A stretch of 64,000 nucleotides of DNA, taken from Stenotrophomonas maltophilia. GTDB taxonomy: Bacteria; Pseudomonadota; Gammaproteobacteria; Xanthomonadales; Xanthomonadaceae. Each line of letters starts with the position of its first letter. Position 1 is the first letter of the stretch. Below the pieces are notes generated by a model, which searched no databases, was not told the origin of the DNA, and saw only the letters and a list, made by a program, of their open reading frames with translations. Shown piece after piece: positions 10,172-20,355 of the stretch. The position numbers and the translations under genes are program-made. Where the stretch lies: NCBI RefSeq assembly GCF_900186865.1, contig NZ_LT906480.1, forward strand, positions 124,001 to 188,000, read 5' to 3'.

Positions 10172-11608
10172 ATGAAGATGCGCCTTCTCACCGGGTGGCA
10201 AGCCCGGTTCCATATCGTGTGCCTGTTGATGCTGCTGAGTGCGCTGGCCGCGGGTGCCTGGCCGGGCAATGCCCACGCCCAGGCGCAGGTGTCGCCGCTG
10301 CCGAGCGAAAGCGTGGCCGTTGAACCGCTGCAGGACCCTGCAGCTGCAGCTGCAGCCGCTGCGCCGGCCGTGGCCGAAGCGGCCGCCGCCTATGATCATG
10401 GCGACGTGGCCTGGATGCTCACCTCCACCCTGCTGGTGCTGCTGATGGTCGTGCCGGGCCTGGCCCTGTTCTACGGCGGCCTGGTGCGTTCGAAGAACGT
10501 GCTGTCGGTACTGAGCCAGATCCTGGTGGTGTTCTCGCTGGTGCTGCTGCTGTGGGTGGCCTACGGCTACAGCGCGGTGTTCAGCGCGGGCAATCCGTTC
10601 TTTGGTTCGTTCACCGAGTTCGCCTTCCTCAAGGGCTTCACCCCCGAGTCGGTCGGCCACACGCCGATCAAGGGACTGCCGGACTATCTGTTCGTCGCGT
10701 TCCAGTCGACCTTTGCCGGCATCACCACCGCGCTGATCGTCGGTGCCTTCGCCGAGCGCATCAAGTTCCGCGCGGTGCTGCTGTTCTCGGCGCTGTGGTT
10801 CACCCTCAGCTACATCCCGATGGCCCACATCGTCTGGGGTGGCGGTTACCTGGGCGAGCTGGGCGCGATCGATTTCGCCGGCGGCACCGTGGTCCACATC
10901 AATGCGGGCGTTGCCGGCCTGGTGGCTGCCTGGTTTGTCGGCAAGCGCCTGGGCTACGGCCAGACCGCGCTGAAGCCGCACAACGTGCCGTTCACCTACA
11001 TCGGCGCGATGCTGCTGTGGGTGGGCTGGTTCGGCTTCAATGCCGGTTCCGCTGCCGCCGCCGATACCGTGGCCTCGCTGGCCTTCCTCAACACCGTGCT
11101 GGCCACCGCCGCCGCCGTGCTCGGCTGGACGCTGGTGGAAGCAATCAGCAAGGGCAAGCCATCGGCACTGGGCGCTGCTTCGGGTGCGGTGGCCGGCCTG
11201 GTCGGCATCACCCCGGCATGTGGCACCGTCGGCCCACTCGGCGCGATCGTGATTGGTTTCGTGGCCGGCGTGGTCTGCGTCTGGGGCGTCACCGGCCTCA
11301 AGCGCCTGCTGAAGGTGGACGACACCGCCGACGTGTTCGGTGTGCATGGTGTCGGCGGCATCGTCGGCGCGATTCTCACCGGTGTGTTCAGTGCACAGTC
11401 GCTGGGTGGTACCAAGGCGGATCTGGATATCGCCCATCAGGTCTGGGTGCAGGTGGTCAGCGTCGGCCTCACCGTGGTGTGGTCGGCGGTGGTGACCGCG
11501 GTCATCCTGCTGGTGGTCAAGGTCGTGGTCGGCCTGCGCGTGACCGAAGAGGCCGAACGCACCGGCCTGGATGTGACTTCGCACGGCGAATCCGCCTACG
11601 AGGCCTGA
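10172..11608 (+). CDS. amtB: ammonium transporter
   Basis: AmtB conducts ammonium/ammonia across the inner membrane and is closed by PII. The 478-residue protein has a signal peptide and an Ala/Pro-rich periplasmic extension (residues about 30-75, partly an alanine run). Eleven membrane helices follow, beginning WMLTSTLLVLLMVVPGLALFYGGLVRSKN. DVFGVHGVGGIVGAILTG carries the second pore histidine. The order PII then amtB in one operon is the classic arrangement. A SMAG cluster follows. Confidence 0.97.
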   Translation: MKMRLLTGWQARFHIVCLLMLLSALAAGAWPGNAHAQAQVSPLPSESVAVEPLQDPAAAAAAAAPAVAEAAAAYDHGDVAWMLTSTLLVLLMVVPGLALFYGGLVRSKNVLSVLSQILVVFSLVLLLWVAYGYSAVFSAGNPFFGSFTEFAFLKGFTPESVGHTPIKGLPDYLFVAFQSTFAGITTALIVGAFAERIKFRAVLLFSALWFTLSYIPMAHIVWGGGYLGELGAIDFAGGTVVHINAGVAGLVAAWFVGKRLGYGQTALKPHNVPFTYIGAMLLWVGWFGFNAGSAAAADTVASLAFLNTVLATAAAVLGWTLVEAISKGKPSALGAASGAVAGLVGITPACGTVGPLGAIVIGFVAGVVCVWGVTGLKRLLKVDDTADVFGVHGVGGIVGAILTGVFSAQSLGGTKADLDIAHQVWVQVVSVGLTVVWSAVVTAVILLVVKVVVGLRVTEEAERTGLDVTSHGESAYEA

Positions 11609-11628
11609 AGTAGCGGTGCATGGACGGG

Positions 11629-11778
11629 GTGGGTGCCGACCGTTGGTCGGCACTTCCACTGTCCTCGTTCTGGTAGGTGCCAAGCTTGCTTGGCACGGGG
11701 GCTGGGTCTGCTCTGGTGGGTGCCGACCGTTGGTCGGCACAGCCGGAGTGGCGCATCCACGCCTGGCGTGGACCTACC
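11629..11778. repeat. cluster of four SMAG-type hairpins
   Basis: Four short stem-loops with different stem sequences stand in a row after amtB: GTGGGTGCCGACCGTTGGTC at 11629-11653 and again at 11716-11740, GTAGGTGCCAAGCTTGCTTG at 11673-11696, and an inverted ATCCACGCCTGGCGTGGACC unit at 11754-11778. The repeat class is one, but the stems belong to several subfamilies. Confidence 0.8.
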
Positions 11779-11829
11779 GAATCTTCCTTGTGACATGCAT
11801 CATCGCGCCTGATCGCGCACAATCAGGCC

Positions 11830-12576
11830 ATGCACCCGATCCGCACTGTCCTGATGCTCTCGGCCTGCCTGCTGCTGGCTGCCTGTGCCTCCGCGCCGCA
11901 GGAAACCCGCAACCCGCTCGCCACCTGGGTGCCATCACCCAACCAGAACGCGCGCACGCCGGTCATCATCGTCATCCACCACACCGAGCAGAAGTCGGTG
12001 CAGCAGAGCCTGCATACGCTGCGTACCGCCAACAGCGGTGGGCCGGTCAGTGCGCACTACCTGATCGGCGCCGATGGCCGACGTTACCAGCTGGTCGCCG
12101 ATGAGCGCCGTGCATGGCACGCCGGTGCCGGGCGCTGGGGCACCATCACCGATCTCAACTCGGCCTCGATCGGCATCGAGCTCGACAACGATGGCCGCAG
12201 CCCGTTCAGCCAGGCGCAGATCGAATCATTGATCTTGCTGCTGCGCGATCTCACCACCCGCCTGAACATCCCGCCGCGTCAGGTCATCGCCCATGCCGAC
12301 CTGGCGCCGACGCGCAAGCAGGATCCGAGCCGCTTCTTCCCTTGGCAGCAGCTGGCCGAGGCCGGCTTCGGGGTGTGGCCGCGCGCCGCCGACGGCGCGG
12401 CACCGGAAGGCTTCGACGCGTGGAATGCGCTGGCCCGCTTCGGCTATCCACTGGACAACCGCGAAGCCACCGTCGCCGCCTTCCACCGCCGCTTCCGTGG
12501 CCGCGATGACCTGCCGATGACGCTGGACGCAGAGGACGCCCGCATCCTGCATTCGCTTCTGCTGCAGACGCCGTGA
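11830..12576 (+). CDS. N-acetylmuramoyl-L-alanine amidase lipoprotein (AmiD/AmpD family)
   Basis: This 248-residue protein cleaves the bond between N-acetylmuramic acid and the peptide stem. The signal MLSACLLLAACAS ends in a lipobox cysteine, so it should be anchored in the outer membrane like AmiD. The Amidase_2 zinc ligands are visible: VIIVIHHTEQ, WHAGAGRWG and HADLAPTRKQDP. A C-terminal segment of about 60 residues (ARFGYPLDNREATVAAFHRR) resembles the peptidoglycan-binding helix bundle of AmiD. Confidence 0.9.
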   Translation: MHPIRTVLMLSACLLLAACASAPQETRNPLATWVPSPNQNARTPVIIVIHHTEQKSVQQSLHTLRTANSGGPVSAHYLIGADGRRYQLVADERRAWHAGAGRWGTITDLNSASIGIELDNDGRSPFSQAQIESLILLLRDLTTRLNIPPRQVIAHADLAPTRKQDPSRFFPWQQLAEAGFGVWPRAADGAAPEGFDAWNALARFGYPLDNREATVAAFHRRFRGRDDLPMTLDAEDARILHSLLLQTP

Positions 12577-12701
12577 TCGCCGGCAGGGCGTGACCTGCGT
12601 TGGGAATTGCAGCGGTGCGGCCTGCATTTGCAAGGTGTCTGATTCAGTACGCGTCGGCAAACGTCTAAGGTCGCTGCGCTTGATTGCCGGAGCGACACGC
12701 C

Positions 12702-13190
12702 ATGCCTTATTCCAGAACACAGGTGCTGCTGCACTGGTTTTCTGCCGCCATTATCCTGTGGGCTACGTTCAGTGGCTTCTACGTGGCATTCGCCGATGCC
12801 CCGGCCGGCCTCAAGCAGGGCATCGGCTTCATCAATGTCTCGCTCACCACGGTGCTGATTCCGTTCTTCGTGCTGCGCCTGTGCCTGGCGATCGTCGGCA
12901 GCCGTCGCCACAATCCTGGCGAGGCGGTGGCACGAATCGCGCACTGGGCCCTCTACGCGGTAACCACCGTCGTGTTGGTAACCGGTGTGCTGATGATGGA
13001 ACGGGACATCGACGTGTTCCATCTTGTCGTGATCCCCGCGCCGCTCTCCGAACCCGTGGCCACCGCTGCATTCAACGCCACCCACAAATACGCCTGCATG
13101 GTGCTGGCGGGCCTGGTTGCACTGCACGTGGCGGCCGTCGCCCGGCATCACCTGGCGGGCAATCCGGTGCTGGGCCGGATGCGTTGGTGA
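12702..13190 (+). CDS. cytochrome b561 family protein
   Basis: This 162-residue protein has four predicted membrane helices and histidines placed as in bacterial b561 proteins: LLHWFSAAIILW (first helix), ARIAHWALY (second) and NATHKYACMVLAGLVALHVAAV (later helices). Such di-haem proteins move electrons between quinol and periplasmic acceptors or superoxide. The start at 12702 (MPYSRTQVLLHW) is preferred. It is not obviously cotranscribed with its neighbours. Confidence 0.88.
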   Translation: MPYSRTQVLLHWFSAAIILWATFSGFYVAFADAPAGLKQGIGFINVSLTTVLIPFFVLRLCLAIVGSRRHNPGEAVARIAHWALYAVTTVVLVTGVLMMERDIDVFHLVVIPAPLSEPVATAAFNATHKYACMVLAGLVALHVAAVARHHLAGNPVLGRMRW

Positions 13191-13248
13191 TGAACGCGGA
13201 CTCCTGGCATGGCTTGCTCGCCAGCGGCCCGCCCTCCACCATGGCGGC

Positions 13249-14415
13249 ATGATCGATTCCGCTACCTTCTTCAAGCGCAAGCACTGCATCCTGCTGGCAG
13301 TGGCCGTGCTCGCAGGCTGCTCCACCACCGCCCCCCGCACCGTATCCGAAGCGCCGACGCCGGTCACGCTGCCCGCGGCCACCTATGCCAAGGCTGCATG
13401 GAGCGCGCTGCCACCCGTCTCCGACAGCGATCTGCAGGCCGGCTTCGTTGCCTGGCGCAGCAGCTGCACCCGCCTGAAGAACGATGCGGTCTGGGCCAAA
13501 CCCTGCGCCACCGCCGCAGCGGTGTCAGACAAGGACCCGGCCGCGATCCGCCAGTTCCTGCAGCGCGACCTTGATGTCTATGCGCTGCGTGCCGGTGGCC
13601 ACCAGGCCGACGGACTGATTACCGGCTACTACGAGCCGATCTATGCCGGCAGCCTGACCCGCACCGACAAGGCGACGGTGCCGGTCTACGGCACGCCCGA
13701 TGATCTGGTGGTGGTGCAGCTGGAGAGCCTCTACCCGGAACTGAAGGGCAAGCGCCTGCGCGGTCGCGTCGAAGGCAAGGTGCTCAAGCCCTATGACGAC
13801 GCCGGCACCATCGCGGCCAAGGGCGCCAACGCCCCGGTGCTGGCGTGGCTGACCGACCCGATGGACCTGCAGCTGCTGCAGATCCAGGGGTCCGGCCGCG
13901 TGCGCCTGGCCGATGGCAAGCAGGTGCGGCTGGCCTATGCGGAACAGAATGGCCACCCCTACCGCGCCATCGGTCGTTGGCTGGTGGACCAGGGCCAGCT
14001 GAAGAAGGAAGACGTCACCATGGACGCGATCCGCGCCTGGGCCCGGGCCAATCCCGCGCGCGTGCCGGAACTGCTGCGCAGCAACCCCAGCTACGTGTTC
14101 TTCGTGCGCAACCCGGACAGCCCGGAAGGCCCGCGTGGTTCGCTGAACGTGCCGCTCACCGCGGGCTACAGCGTGGCGGTGGACCGCAGCGTGGTGCCGC
14201 TGGGCAGCCTGCTGTGGCTCTCCACCACGCGCCCGGACGGCACCCCGGTGGTGCGCCCGGTGGCCGCGCAGGACACCGGCGGCGCCATCGCCGGTGAGGT
14301 GCGCGCCGACCTTTACTGGGGCAGCGGCGATGCCGCCGGCAAGCTGGCCGGCGACATGAAGCAGAAGGGCAATATCTGGATGCTGTGGCCGAAGGGCGTG
14401 CCCCTGCCGAACTGA
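13249..14415 (+). CDS. mltA: membrane-bound lytic murein transglycosylase A
   Basis: MltA cleaves glycan strands of peptidoglycan to 1,6-anhydromuropeptides. The 388-residue protein starts with a lipoprotein signal (LAVAVLAGCSTT). The MltA domain includes GLITGYYEPIYAGS and QGSGRVRLADG. The C-terminal 3D domain has the catalytic aspartate in PVAAQDTGGAI, and the family ending NIWMLWPK is present. Start 13249 gives the normal signal peptide. Expected at the outer membrane, facing the periplasm. Confidence 0.95.
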   Translation: MIDSATFFKRKHCILLAVAVLAGCSTTAPRTVSEAPTPVTLPAATYAKAAWSALPPVSDSDLQAGFVAWRSSCTRLKNDAVWAKPCATAAAVSDKDPAAIRQFLQRDLDVYALRAGGHQADGLITGYYEPIYAGSLTRTDKATVPVYGTPDDLVVVQLESLYPELKGKRLRGRVEGKVLKPYDDAGTIAAKGANAPVLAWLTDPMDLQLLQIQGSGRVRLADGKQVRLAYAEQNGHPYRAIGRWLVDQGQLKKEDVTMDAIRAWARANPARVPELLRSNPSYVFFVRNPDSPEGPRGSLNVPLTAGYSVAVDRSVVPLGSLLWLSTTRPDGTPVVRPVAAQDTGGAIAGEVRADLYWGSGDAAGKLAGDMKQKGNIWMLWPKGVPLPN

Positions 14416-14422
14416 AGCAGCA

Positions 14423-14461
14423 GGGGTCGGATCCCTTTCCAAAGGGAAGGGCTCTGACCCC
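14423..14461. repeat. GGGGTCAG-type inverted repeat, copy 1
   Basis: GGGGTCGGATCCCTTTCC pairs imperfectly with GGAAGGGCTCTGACCCC across a 4-base loop. It lies just after mltA and matches two copies before ntrB and one before the thiamine unit. It may also terminate mltA transcription. Confidence 0.75.
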
Positions 14462-14523
14462 GGATGCCTGATAATGGCGCCATTCCGAACTTTCCGGCCG
14501 CGCCTGCGGCCAGGACCCCTGCA

Positions 14524-14838
14524 ATGACCTACGCAAAGCACAACGCAAAACCCGACGCGAAGTCCGCCGCAAAGAAGTACTACAAGCACTGGGCCGAATC
14601 GGGCCTGGGCAAGGGCAACGTGCTGATGGAAGCCCGTGGCGAGAAGATCGTGCGCCAGGTGGAAATCTACGGCACCAAGATGGTCTGGGCCGACGAGCAC
14701 GCCCACAGCGATGACCGTTTCCTGCTGGCCGACCAGCCGGTGTCGTTCCTGGATTTCGACGAGGACGACGAAATCTCCGCGCGTGAATTCGAAGCCGCCT
14801 GGAAGAAGGCACGGGAAGCCACCGGCTACCCGGTGTAA
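14524..14838 (+). CDS. small protein with one EF-hand-like motif
   Basis: The 104-residue protein is unrecognised. The start at 14524 (MTYAKHNAKPDAKSAAKKYY) is Lys/Ala-rich and carries no signal peptide; an upstream in-frame ATG at 14464 is possible. Near the C-terminus DFDEDDEISAREFEAAW places D, D, D, E, I, S and E at EF-hand positions 1, 3, 5, 7, 8, 9 and 12, suggesting a single calcium-binding loop. A partner is not evident. Codon use is like its neighbours, so it is probably a real gene. Confidence 0.65.
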   Translation: MTYAKHNAKPDAKSAAKKYYKHWAESGLGKGNVLMEARGEKIVRQVEIYGTKMVWADEHAHSDDRFLLADQPVSFLDFDEDDEISAREFEAAWKKAREATGYPV

Positions 14839-14858
14839 TCCCCACGGCTCCCACCCTT

Positions 14859-14885
14859 GTAGCGCCGAGCCTTGCTCGACGCTGC
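14859..14885. repeat. single SMAG-type unit
   Basis: GTAGCGCCGAGCCTTGCTCG with a complementary 3' arm is one GTAG-headed hairpin. It stands 12 bases before the Zur-like box and may insulate the receptor gene from upstream transcription. Confidence 0.6.
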
Positions 14886-14897
14886 AAAAGCGTGCAT

Positions 14898-14924
14898 GTG
14901 AAATGTTATATGATTACATTTCAC
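14898..14924. promoter_or_regulatory. Zur-like zinc-repressor box
   Basis: A 27-base dyad has perfect 9-base arms GTGAAATGT and ACATTTCAC around the AT-rich centre TATATGATT. The core GAAATGTTAT...ACATTTC closely matches the Gammaproteobacterial Zur operator. It ends 17 bases before the receptor ATG, where a repressor would block transcription. Confidence 0.75.
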
Positions 14925-14941
14925 CGCAGCCGCCCCTTCCC

Positions 14942-16987
14942 ATGAAGACTCCCACCCTTGTGGCCGCCCTCGCGGCCGCTCCGTTCGCCCCTGAAGCTTT
15001 CGCACAGTCCGCCGATGCCGCGCTCACCCTCGGCAAGGTGCAGGTGCACCAGCATGGCGAAGGCCAGCTCAGCGCGCACCAGGTGCTGACTTCGGTGGAC
15101 GTGCTCGGCGCGGACCAGATCGAAGACCGCAACGTCTCGCACAGCTGGGAGCTGCTGGGGCAGATGCCCGGCATCCAGCTCACCGAAACGCGGCAGGGTG
15201 CCGAATCGGGCAAGGTCAGCTTCCGCGCCTTCAACGGCGAGGGCTACCTCAATGCCATCAAGACGCTGATCGATGGCATCCCCAGCAACGTCAACAGCGG
15301 CAACCAGCGCTTCATCGACATGGTGTTTCCGCTGGACATCAGCTACATCGAAGTAGTGCGCGGTACCAACGATCCGCGCTATGGCCTGCACAACATCGGC
15401 GGCAACGTGAACTTCGGTACGCGCCAGGGTGGCAGCTACACCGATGCGCGCCTGGCCTACGGCAGCTACAACACCCGTGATGCACAGCTGGCGGTTGGCC
15501 GCGAAGCCAATGGCTTCGCGCAGAACTACTTTGTCGGCACCCAGGCCAGCGATGGTTATCGCGACCACGACACCTCCAGGAAGTACTCGCTGGGCGGCAA
15601 GTGGTTCTTCGGCACGCTGGACGAAGGGCTGCGCGTGGGCCTGACGGCGCGCACCTACCACCATGAGGCCGACGAACCCGGCTTCATGACCGCCGAGGAA
15701 CTGCGCACGCACCGCCGTGGCAGCGAGCTGCGCAACGGCAATGATGGCGATGACCGCGACATGCGGCAGATCGCCGCGCACGTCGACCTGAAGCTGTCCG
15801 ACGCACTCACCTTCGGCACGCGGCTCTACTACAACCGCTACGAAGACGACCGCCGCGTGACCTTCAGCGACCTGCCCACCGGCAACCTGCCGCGCCAGCG
15901 CCGCATGTGGGACGAGCGTCAGGCCGGACTGCTCAGCACCCTGACCTGGCAGGCCAGTTCCGCGCTTACTGTCGAGGGCGGCCTGAACTACGAGCAGCAG
16001 GACAACGGCTACATCCGCGAGCGCTACGCCTACGCCGAACCCACTGATTTCAGCCAGCCGCCGGCGCGGGTGCAGAACAACGATCGCCACAGCTTCGACA
16101 ACTGGGGCGCTTACGTGCAGGCCATCTACCAGCCGGTCGAGGCCTGGAAGATCGTGCCGGCCTATCGTATCGATCGCTTCAGTGGCAGCACGCACCTGAT
16201 GAACGGCGTCCGCGGACGCCTGCAGGACTACGGCACCATCGGTCAGCCCAAGCTGAGCATCATCCACAGCCTGGGCCAGACCACCCACGTCTACGCGAAC
16301 TGGGGCCGCACCTTCCAGGTACTGACCGGGTCCACCGCGCCGGCCTACCTCACCCCCGGGCAGGCACCGATGCAGCCGTCCACCAACACCGGCATGGAGC
16401 TGGGCCTGAAGTTCCAGCCGTTCCAGGGCGCCCAGGCGCGCCTGGCGGTGTGGCAGCAGGACGCGGAAAACGAGGTATCCAACATGCCGGCCACTGGCAC
16501 CACGGTCACCCTGGGCAAGACCCGCCGACGAGGCGTGGATGCGCAGTTGAGCCTGCAACTGGGCGACGACTGGACGGTATGGGCTTCGCACGCCTACCAG
16601 GAAGCGAAGATCACCCGCGACGACCGCGATGCCGGCATTTCCCTGCAGGGCCGCGAAGTGGCTGCCACCCCGCGCCATATCAGCAATCTGGGTGTGGATT
16701 ACCGCGCCACGAATGCGCTGCGGCTGGGCCTGCAGGCGCGTGCACAGGGCGATTACTACCTGGAAGAGCGCAACGTGGCCGGCAAGTTCGGAGGTTTCGC
16801 CGTGCTCGACCTCAGCGCTGCCTATCAGCTCACCCCGCGTTTCAGCGTGGACCTGCAGCTGAAGAACGTCACCGGCCGCCAGTACGCCTACGCCTGGTAC
16901 GACAGCTTCTTCTGGGACAGCGCCCGCCCGATGTTCTCGCCGGCCCCGGGCCGCAGCGTGTTCGTCGGCCTGAACATGAAGCTGTAA
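14942..16987 (+). CDS. TonB-dependent outer-membrane receptor, probably for zinc
   Basis: The 681-residue receptor has a signal peptide ending near AFAQS and a plug domain (DVLGADQIEDRN; LGQMPGIQLTETRQG; VVRGTNDPRYGLHNIGGNVNF). A 22-strand-type barrel follows, ending in an aromatic/hydrophobic last strand (SVFVGLNMKL). It would import a ligand into the periplasm using TonB energy. The Zur-like operator directly upstream suggests zinc or a zinc chelate rather than iron. In that case it is expressed under zinc limitation, which is inference. An earlier ATG inside the operator is unlikely to be used. Confidence 0.88.
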   Translation: MKTPTLVAALAAAPFAPEAFAQSADAALTLGKVQVHQHGEGQLSAHQVLTSVDVLGADQIEDRNVSHSWELLGQMPGIQLTETRQGAESGKVSFRAFNGEGYLNAIKTLIDGIPSNVNSGNQRFIDMVFPLDISYIEVVRGTNDPRYGLHNIGGNVNFGTRQGGSYTDARLAYGSYNTRDAQLAVGREANGFAQNYFVGTQASDGYRDHDTSRKYSLGGKWFFGTLDEGLRVGLTARTYHHEADEPGFMTAEELRTHRRGSELRNGNDGDDRDMRQIAAHVDLKLSDALTFGTRLYYNRYEDDRRVTFSDLPTGNLPRQRRMWDERQAGLLSTLTWQASSALTVEGGLNYEQQDNGYIRERYAYAEPTDFSQPPARVQNNDRHSFDNWGAYVQAIYQPVEAWKIVPAYRIDRFSGSTHLMNGVRGRLQDYGTIGQPKLSIIHSLGQTTHVYANWGRTFQVLTGSTAPAYLTPGQAPMQPSTNTGMELGLKFQPFQGAQARLAVWQQDAENEVSNMPATGTTVTLGKTRRRGVDAQLSLQLGDDWTVWASHAYQEAKITRDDRDAGISLQGREVAATPRHISNLGVDYRATNALRLGLQARAQGDYYLEERNVAGKFGGFAVLDLSAAYQLTPRFSVDLQLKNVTGRQYAYAWYDSFFWDSARPMFSPAPGRSVFVGLNMKL

Positions 16988-17002
16988 CCGGCCACGCATC
17001 TG

Positions 17003-17025
17003 GTAGTGGTCGAGCTTGCTCGACC
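17003..17025. repeat. single SMAG-type unit
   Basis: GTAGTGGTCGAGCTTGCTCG plus ACC is one GTAG-headed hairpin, 16 bases beyond the receptor stop. Confidence 0.7.
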
Positions 17026-17032
17026 TGCGGCA

Positions 17033-17128
17033 GGGGTCAGCGCCTTTTCCTGGCGGAAAGGGATCCGTCCCCGGAACCCGCAGCGCAAGGGGTCAGATCC
17101 CTTTCCGCCAGGAAAGGGCTCTGACCCC
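17033..17128. repeat. two GGGGTCAG-type inverted repeats
   Basis: Copies at 17033-17072 and 17089-17128 share GGGGTCAG ends and a CCTTTCC/GGAAAGG core. The core order is reversed between them (CCTGGCGGAAAGG versus CCTTTCCGCCAGG). They occupy the space between the receptor and the NtrC box of ntrB. Confidence 0.78.
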
Positions 17129-17140
17129 GAACCCCCCGTT

Positions 17141-17159
17141 TTGCACTACATTGGTGCAA
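17141..17159. promoter_or_regulatory. NtrC-binding site touching the ntrB start
   Basis: TTGCACTACATTGGTGCAA is a 19-base dyad that contains the NtrC consensus GCACY-N4-TGGTGC. Its last base is the A of the ntrB ATG. NtrC bound here would block the operon promoter, as in enteric glnL-glnG autoregulation. Confidence 0.75.
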
Positions 17160-18212
17160 TGTCCGACCCCGCACCCCCGCCGTCCCTCGATGCCCTGGGC
17201 ACGCCGCTGGCCTGGGCCGGGGCCGATGGCTGCATTGCCGGCTGCAATCCGGCCTTCGCCCGCTGGCTGGGCGTCAGCGTCCGGCGCCTGCTGGGTCGGC
17301 CATTGGCCGCCCTGGAAGTGCAGGGCGAGGCGTTGGCCCATTTCCTGGCCCGCGACGAGCGCGACAGCCTGCGCCTGAACCGGCTGGCGCTGGCGGTGCC
17401 CGGCGAGGCGCCGCGCTTCGCCGAGGGCTGGATGAGCCGCCGCGACGATGGCGGCTGGCTGCTGGAGGCGCATCCGGTCGATGAGTTCCCAGGACTCGAT
17501 CCCACCCAGGCGCTGCCCAGCGCGCTCAGCGCGGCGCTGAAGGGGCTGGCCCACGAGCTGCGCAACCCGCTGGCCGGGCTGAAGGGCGCGGCCCAGCTGC
17601 TGGCCCGCCGTGCGGCGCAGCGCGACGCCAGCGAACGTGAGCTGATCGAACTGATCGGTTCGGAGATCGAGCGCCTCAACGGCCTGCTCGACCAGCTGCT
17701 GTCGCCGGCCCCGGCCGCGCCGCATGCCGAACTGAACATCCATGCCGCGCTGGAGCGCGTGCTGCGCCTAGCCGAGAGCGAAGCCGGCTGGGCGGTGCGC
17801 CTGCAGCGTGACTACGACCCCAGCATCCCCGAATTCCATGGTGACGCCGACCGCCTCACCCAGGCGGTCTGGAACCTGGTGCGCAACGCGATCCAGGCCG
17901 GCGCCGGCAACATCACCCTGCGTACCCGCGTGGAGCATGGCGTGCGCATTGCCGAGCAGCTGCACACGCTGGCGTTGCGCCTGGAAATCGCCGACGACGG
18001 CCGTGGCGTTCCCGAGGAACTGGCTGAACACCTGTTCCTGCCCTTGGTGAGTGGCCGTGCCGAAGGCACTGGCCTGGGCCTGGCGCTGGCCCAGCAGGTG
18101 GCGCGCGAGCATCGCGGCACGCTGACCTACCGCTCGCGCCCGGGCCATACCGTGTTCACTCTGCTGCTGCCGATCGTCAGCGGCGCTGCCCCGGCCGAGG
18201 AGGCCCCGCGCG

Positions 18213-18220
<8 letters not shown>
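17159..18220 (+). CDS. ntrB: nitrogen sensor histidine kinase NtrB
   Basis: NtrB (NRII) phosphorylates NtrC under nitrogen limitation and dephosphorylates it when bound to PII. The 353-residue soluble protein has an N-terminal PAS domain (about 1-110), the H-box GLAHELRNPLAGLKGAAQLL near residue 130, an N-box NLVRNAIQAG and the nucleotide-binding ADDGRGVP and GLGLALAQQ. It overlaps ntrC by 8 bases. The start at 17159 (MSDPAPPP) abuts an NtrC site. Confidence 0.95.
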
Positions 18221-19661
<1,441 letters not shown>

Positions 19662-19754
19662 ACGGCCCCTGCACGCGATCCTCGCGCCCGCTTGCCGAAC
19701 TGTTGATCGTTCATGGACGATGCAACGCTTAGTGTCATCTGCAAGGAGTCTTTG

Positions 19755-20324
19755 ATGCGTCTGTCCTTTGTCATCCTGCCGTTGTCCGCCGCCGTGCTGC
19801 TGTCTGCCTGCGGCAGCGCGCCGAAAAAGACCGAACCTACTCCGCCGCCGCCGACCGTTGTCAGCGCAGCGAAGCAGGGCGAGGCCAATCTTGCGCCGGC
19901 CTCGGCCAGCATTGTCAGTGGCCGCATCGCACTGATGGTGGAGCCCGGCGGTATCCACATCACCGGCCTGATCGGTGGCCTGCAGCCGATGCAGCAGGCC
20001 GGCTTCCACATCCACGAGCGCGGCGACTGCAGTGCGGTGGATGCCAGCAGTGCCGGCAATCACTTCAATCCCGGTGGCGCTGCGCATGGCCGCGCCGGCA
20101 CCGGCAAGCACCACCTGGGCGACATGGACAATCTGCGTGCCGACGCCCAGGGCCGCGCCAACGTCGATATCCACCTCAAGGGCGTTACCCTTGGCGGAGG
20201 CGCCGCCACCGATATCGCCGGACGTGCACTGGTCGTGCATGCCAACGCCGACGACTATCGCAGCCAGCCCGCCGGCAATGCCGGCGTCCGCATCGCCTGT
20301 GGCGTGATCCGGGTTGTCCGCTGA
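19755..20324 (+). CDS. sodC: Cu/Zn superoxide dismutase lipoprotein, copy 1
   Basis: SodC dismutates superoxide in the periplasm. This 189-residue copy has a lipoprotein signal (LSAAVLLSACGS). Copper and zinc ligands are recognisable: GFHIHERGDCSA, GNHFNPGG, HHLGDMDNL and ALVVHANADDY. The C-terminal NAGVRIACGVI carries the structural cysteine. GGAG lies 9 bases before the ATG. The second copy follows after 31 bases, so both are probably one transcript. Confidence 0.93.
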   Translation: MRLSFVILPLSAAVLLSACGSAPKKTEPTPPPPTVVSAAKQGEANLAPASASIVSGRIALMVEPGGIHITGLIGGLQPMQQAGFHIHERGDCSAVDASSAGNHFNPGGAAHGRAGTGKHHLGDMDNLRADAQGRANVDIHLKGVTLGGGAATDIAGRALVVHANADDYRSQPAGNAGVRIACGVIRVVR

Positions 20325-20355
20325 TCACTGCAGGCATCATCCAGGGAGAGATTCC

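Noticed and set aside
14921..16999. 692-residue open frame antisense to the TonB receptor
   Set aside because: It mirrors the receptor codons and has no recognisable motif, while the plus strand encodes a clear receptor.
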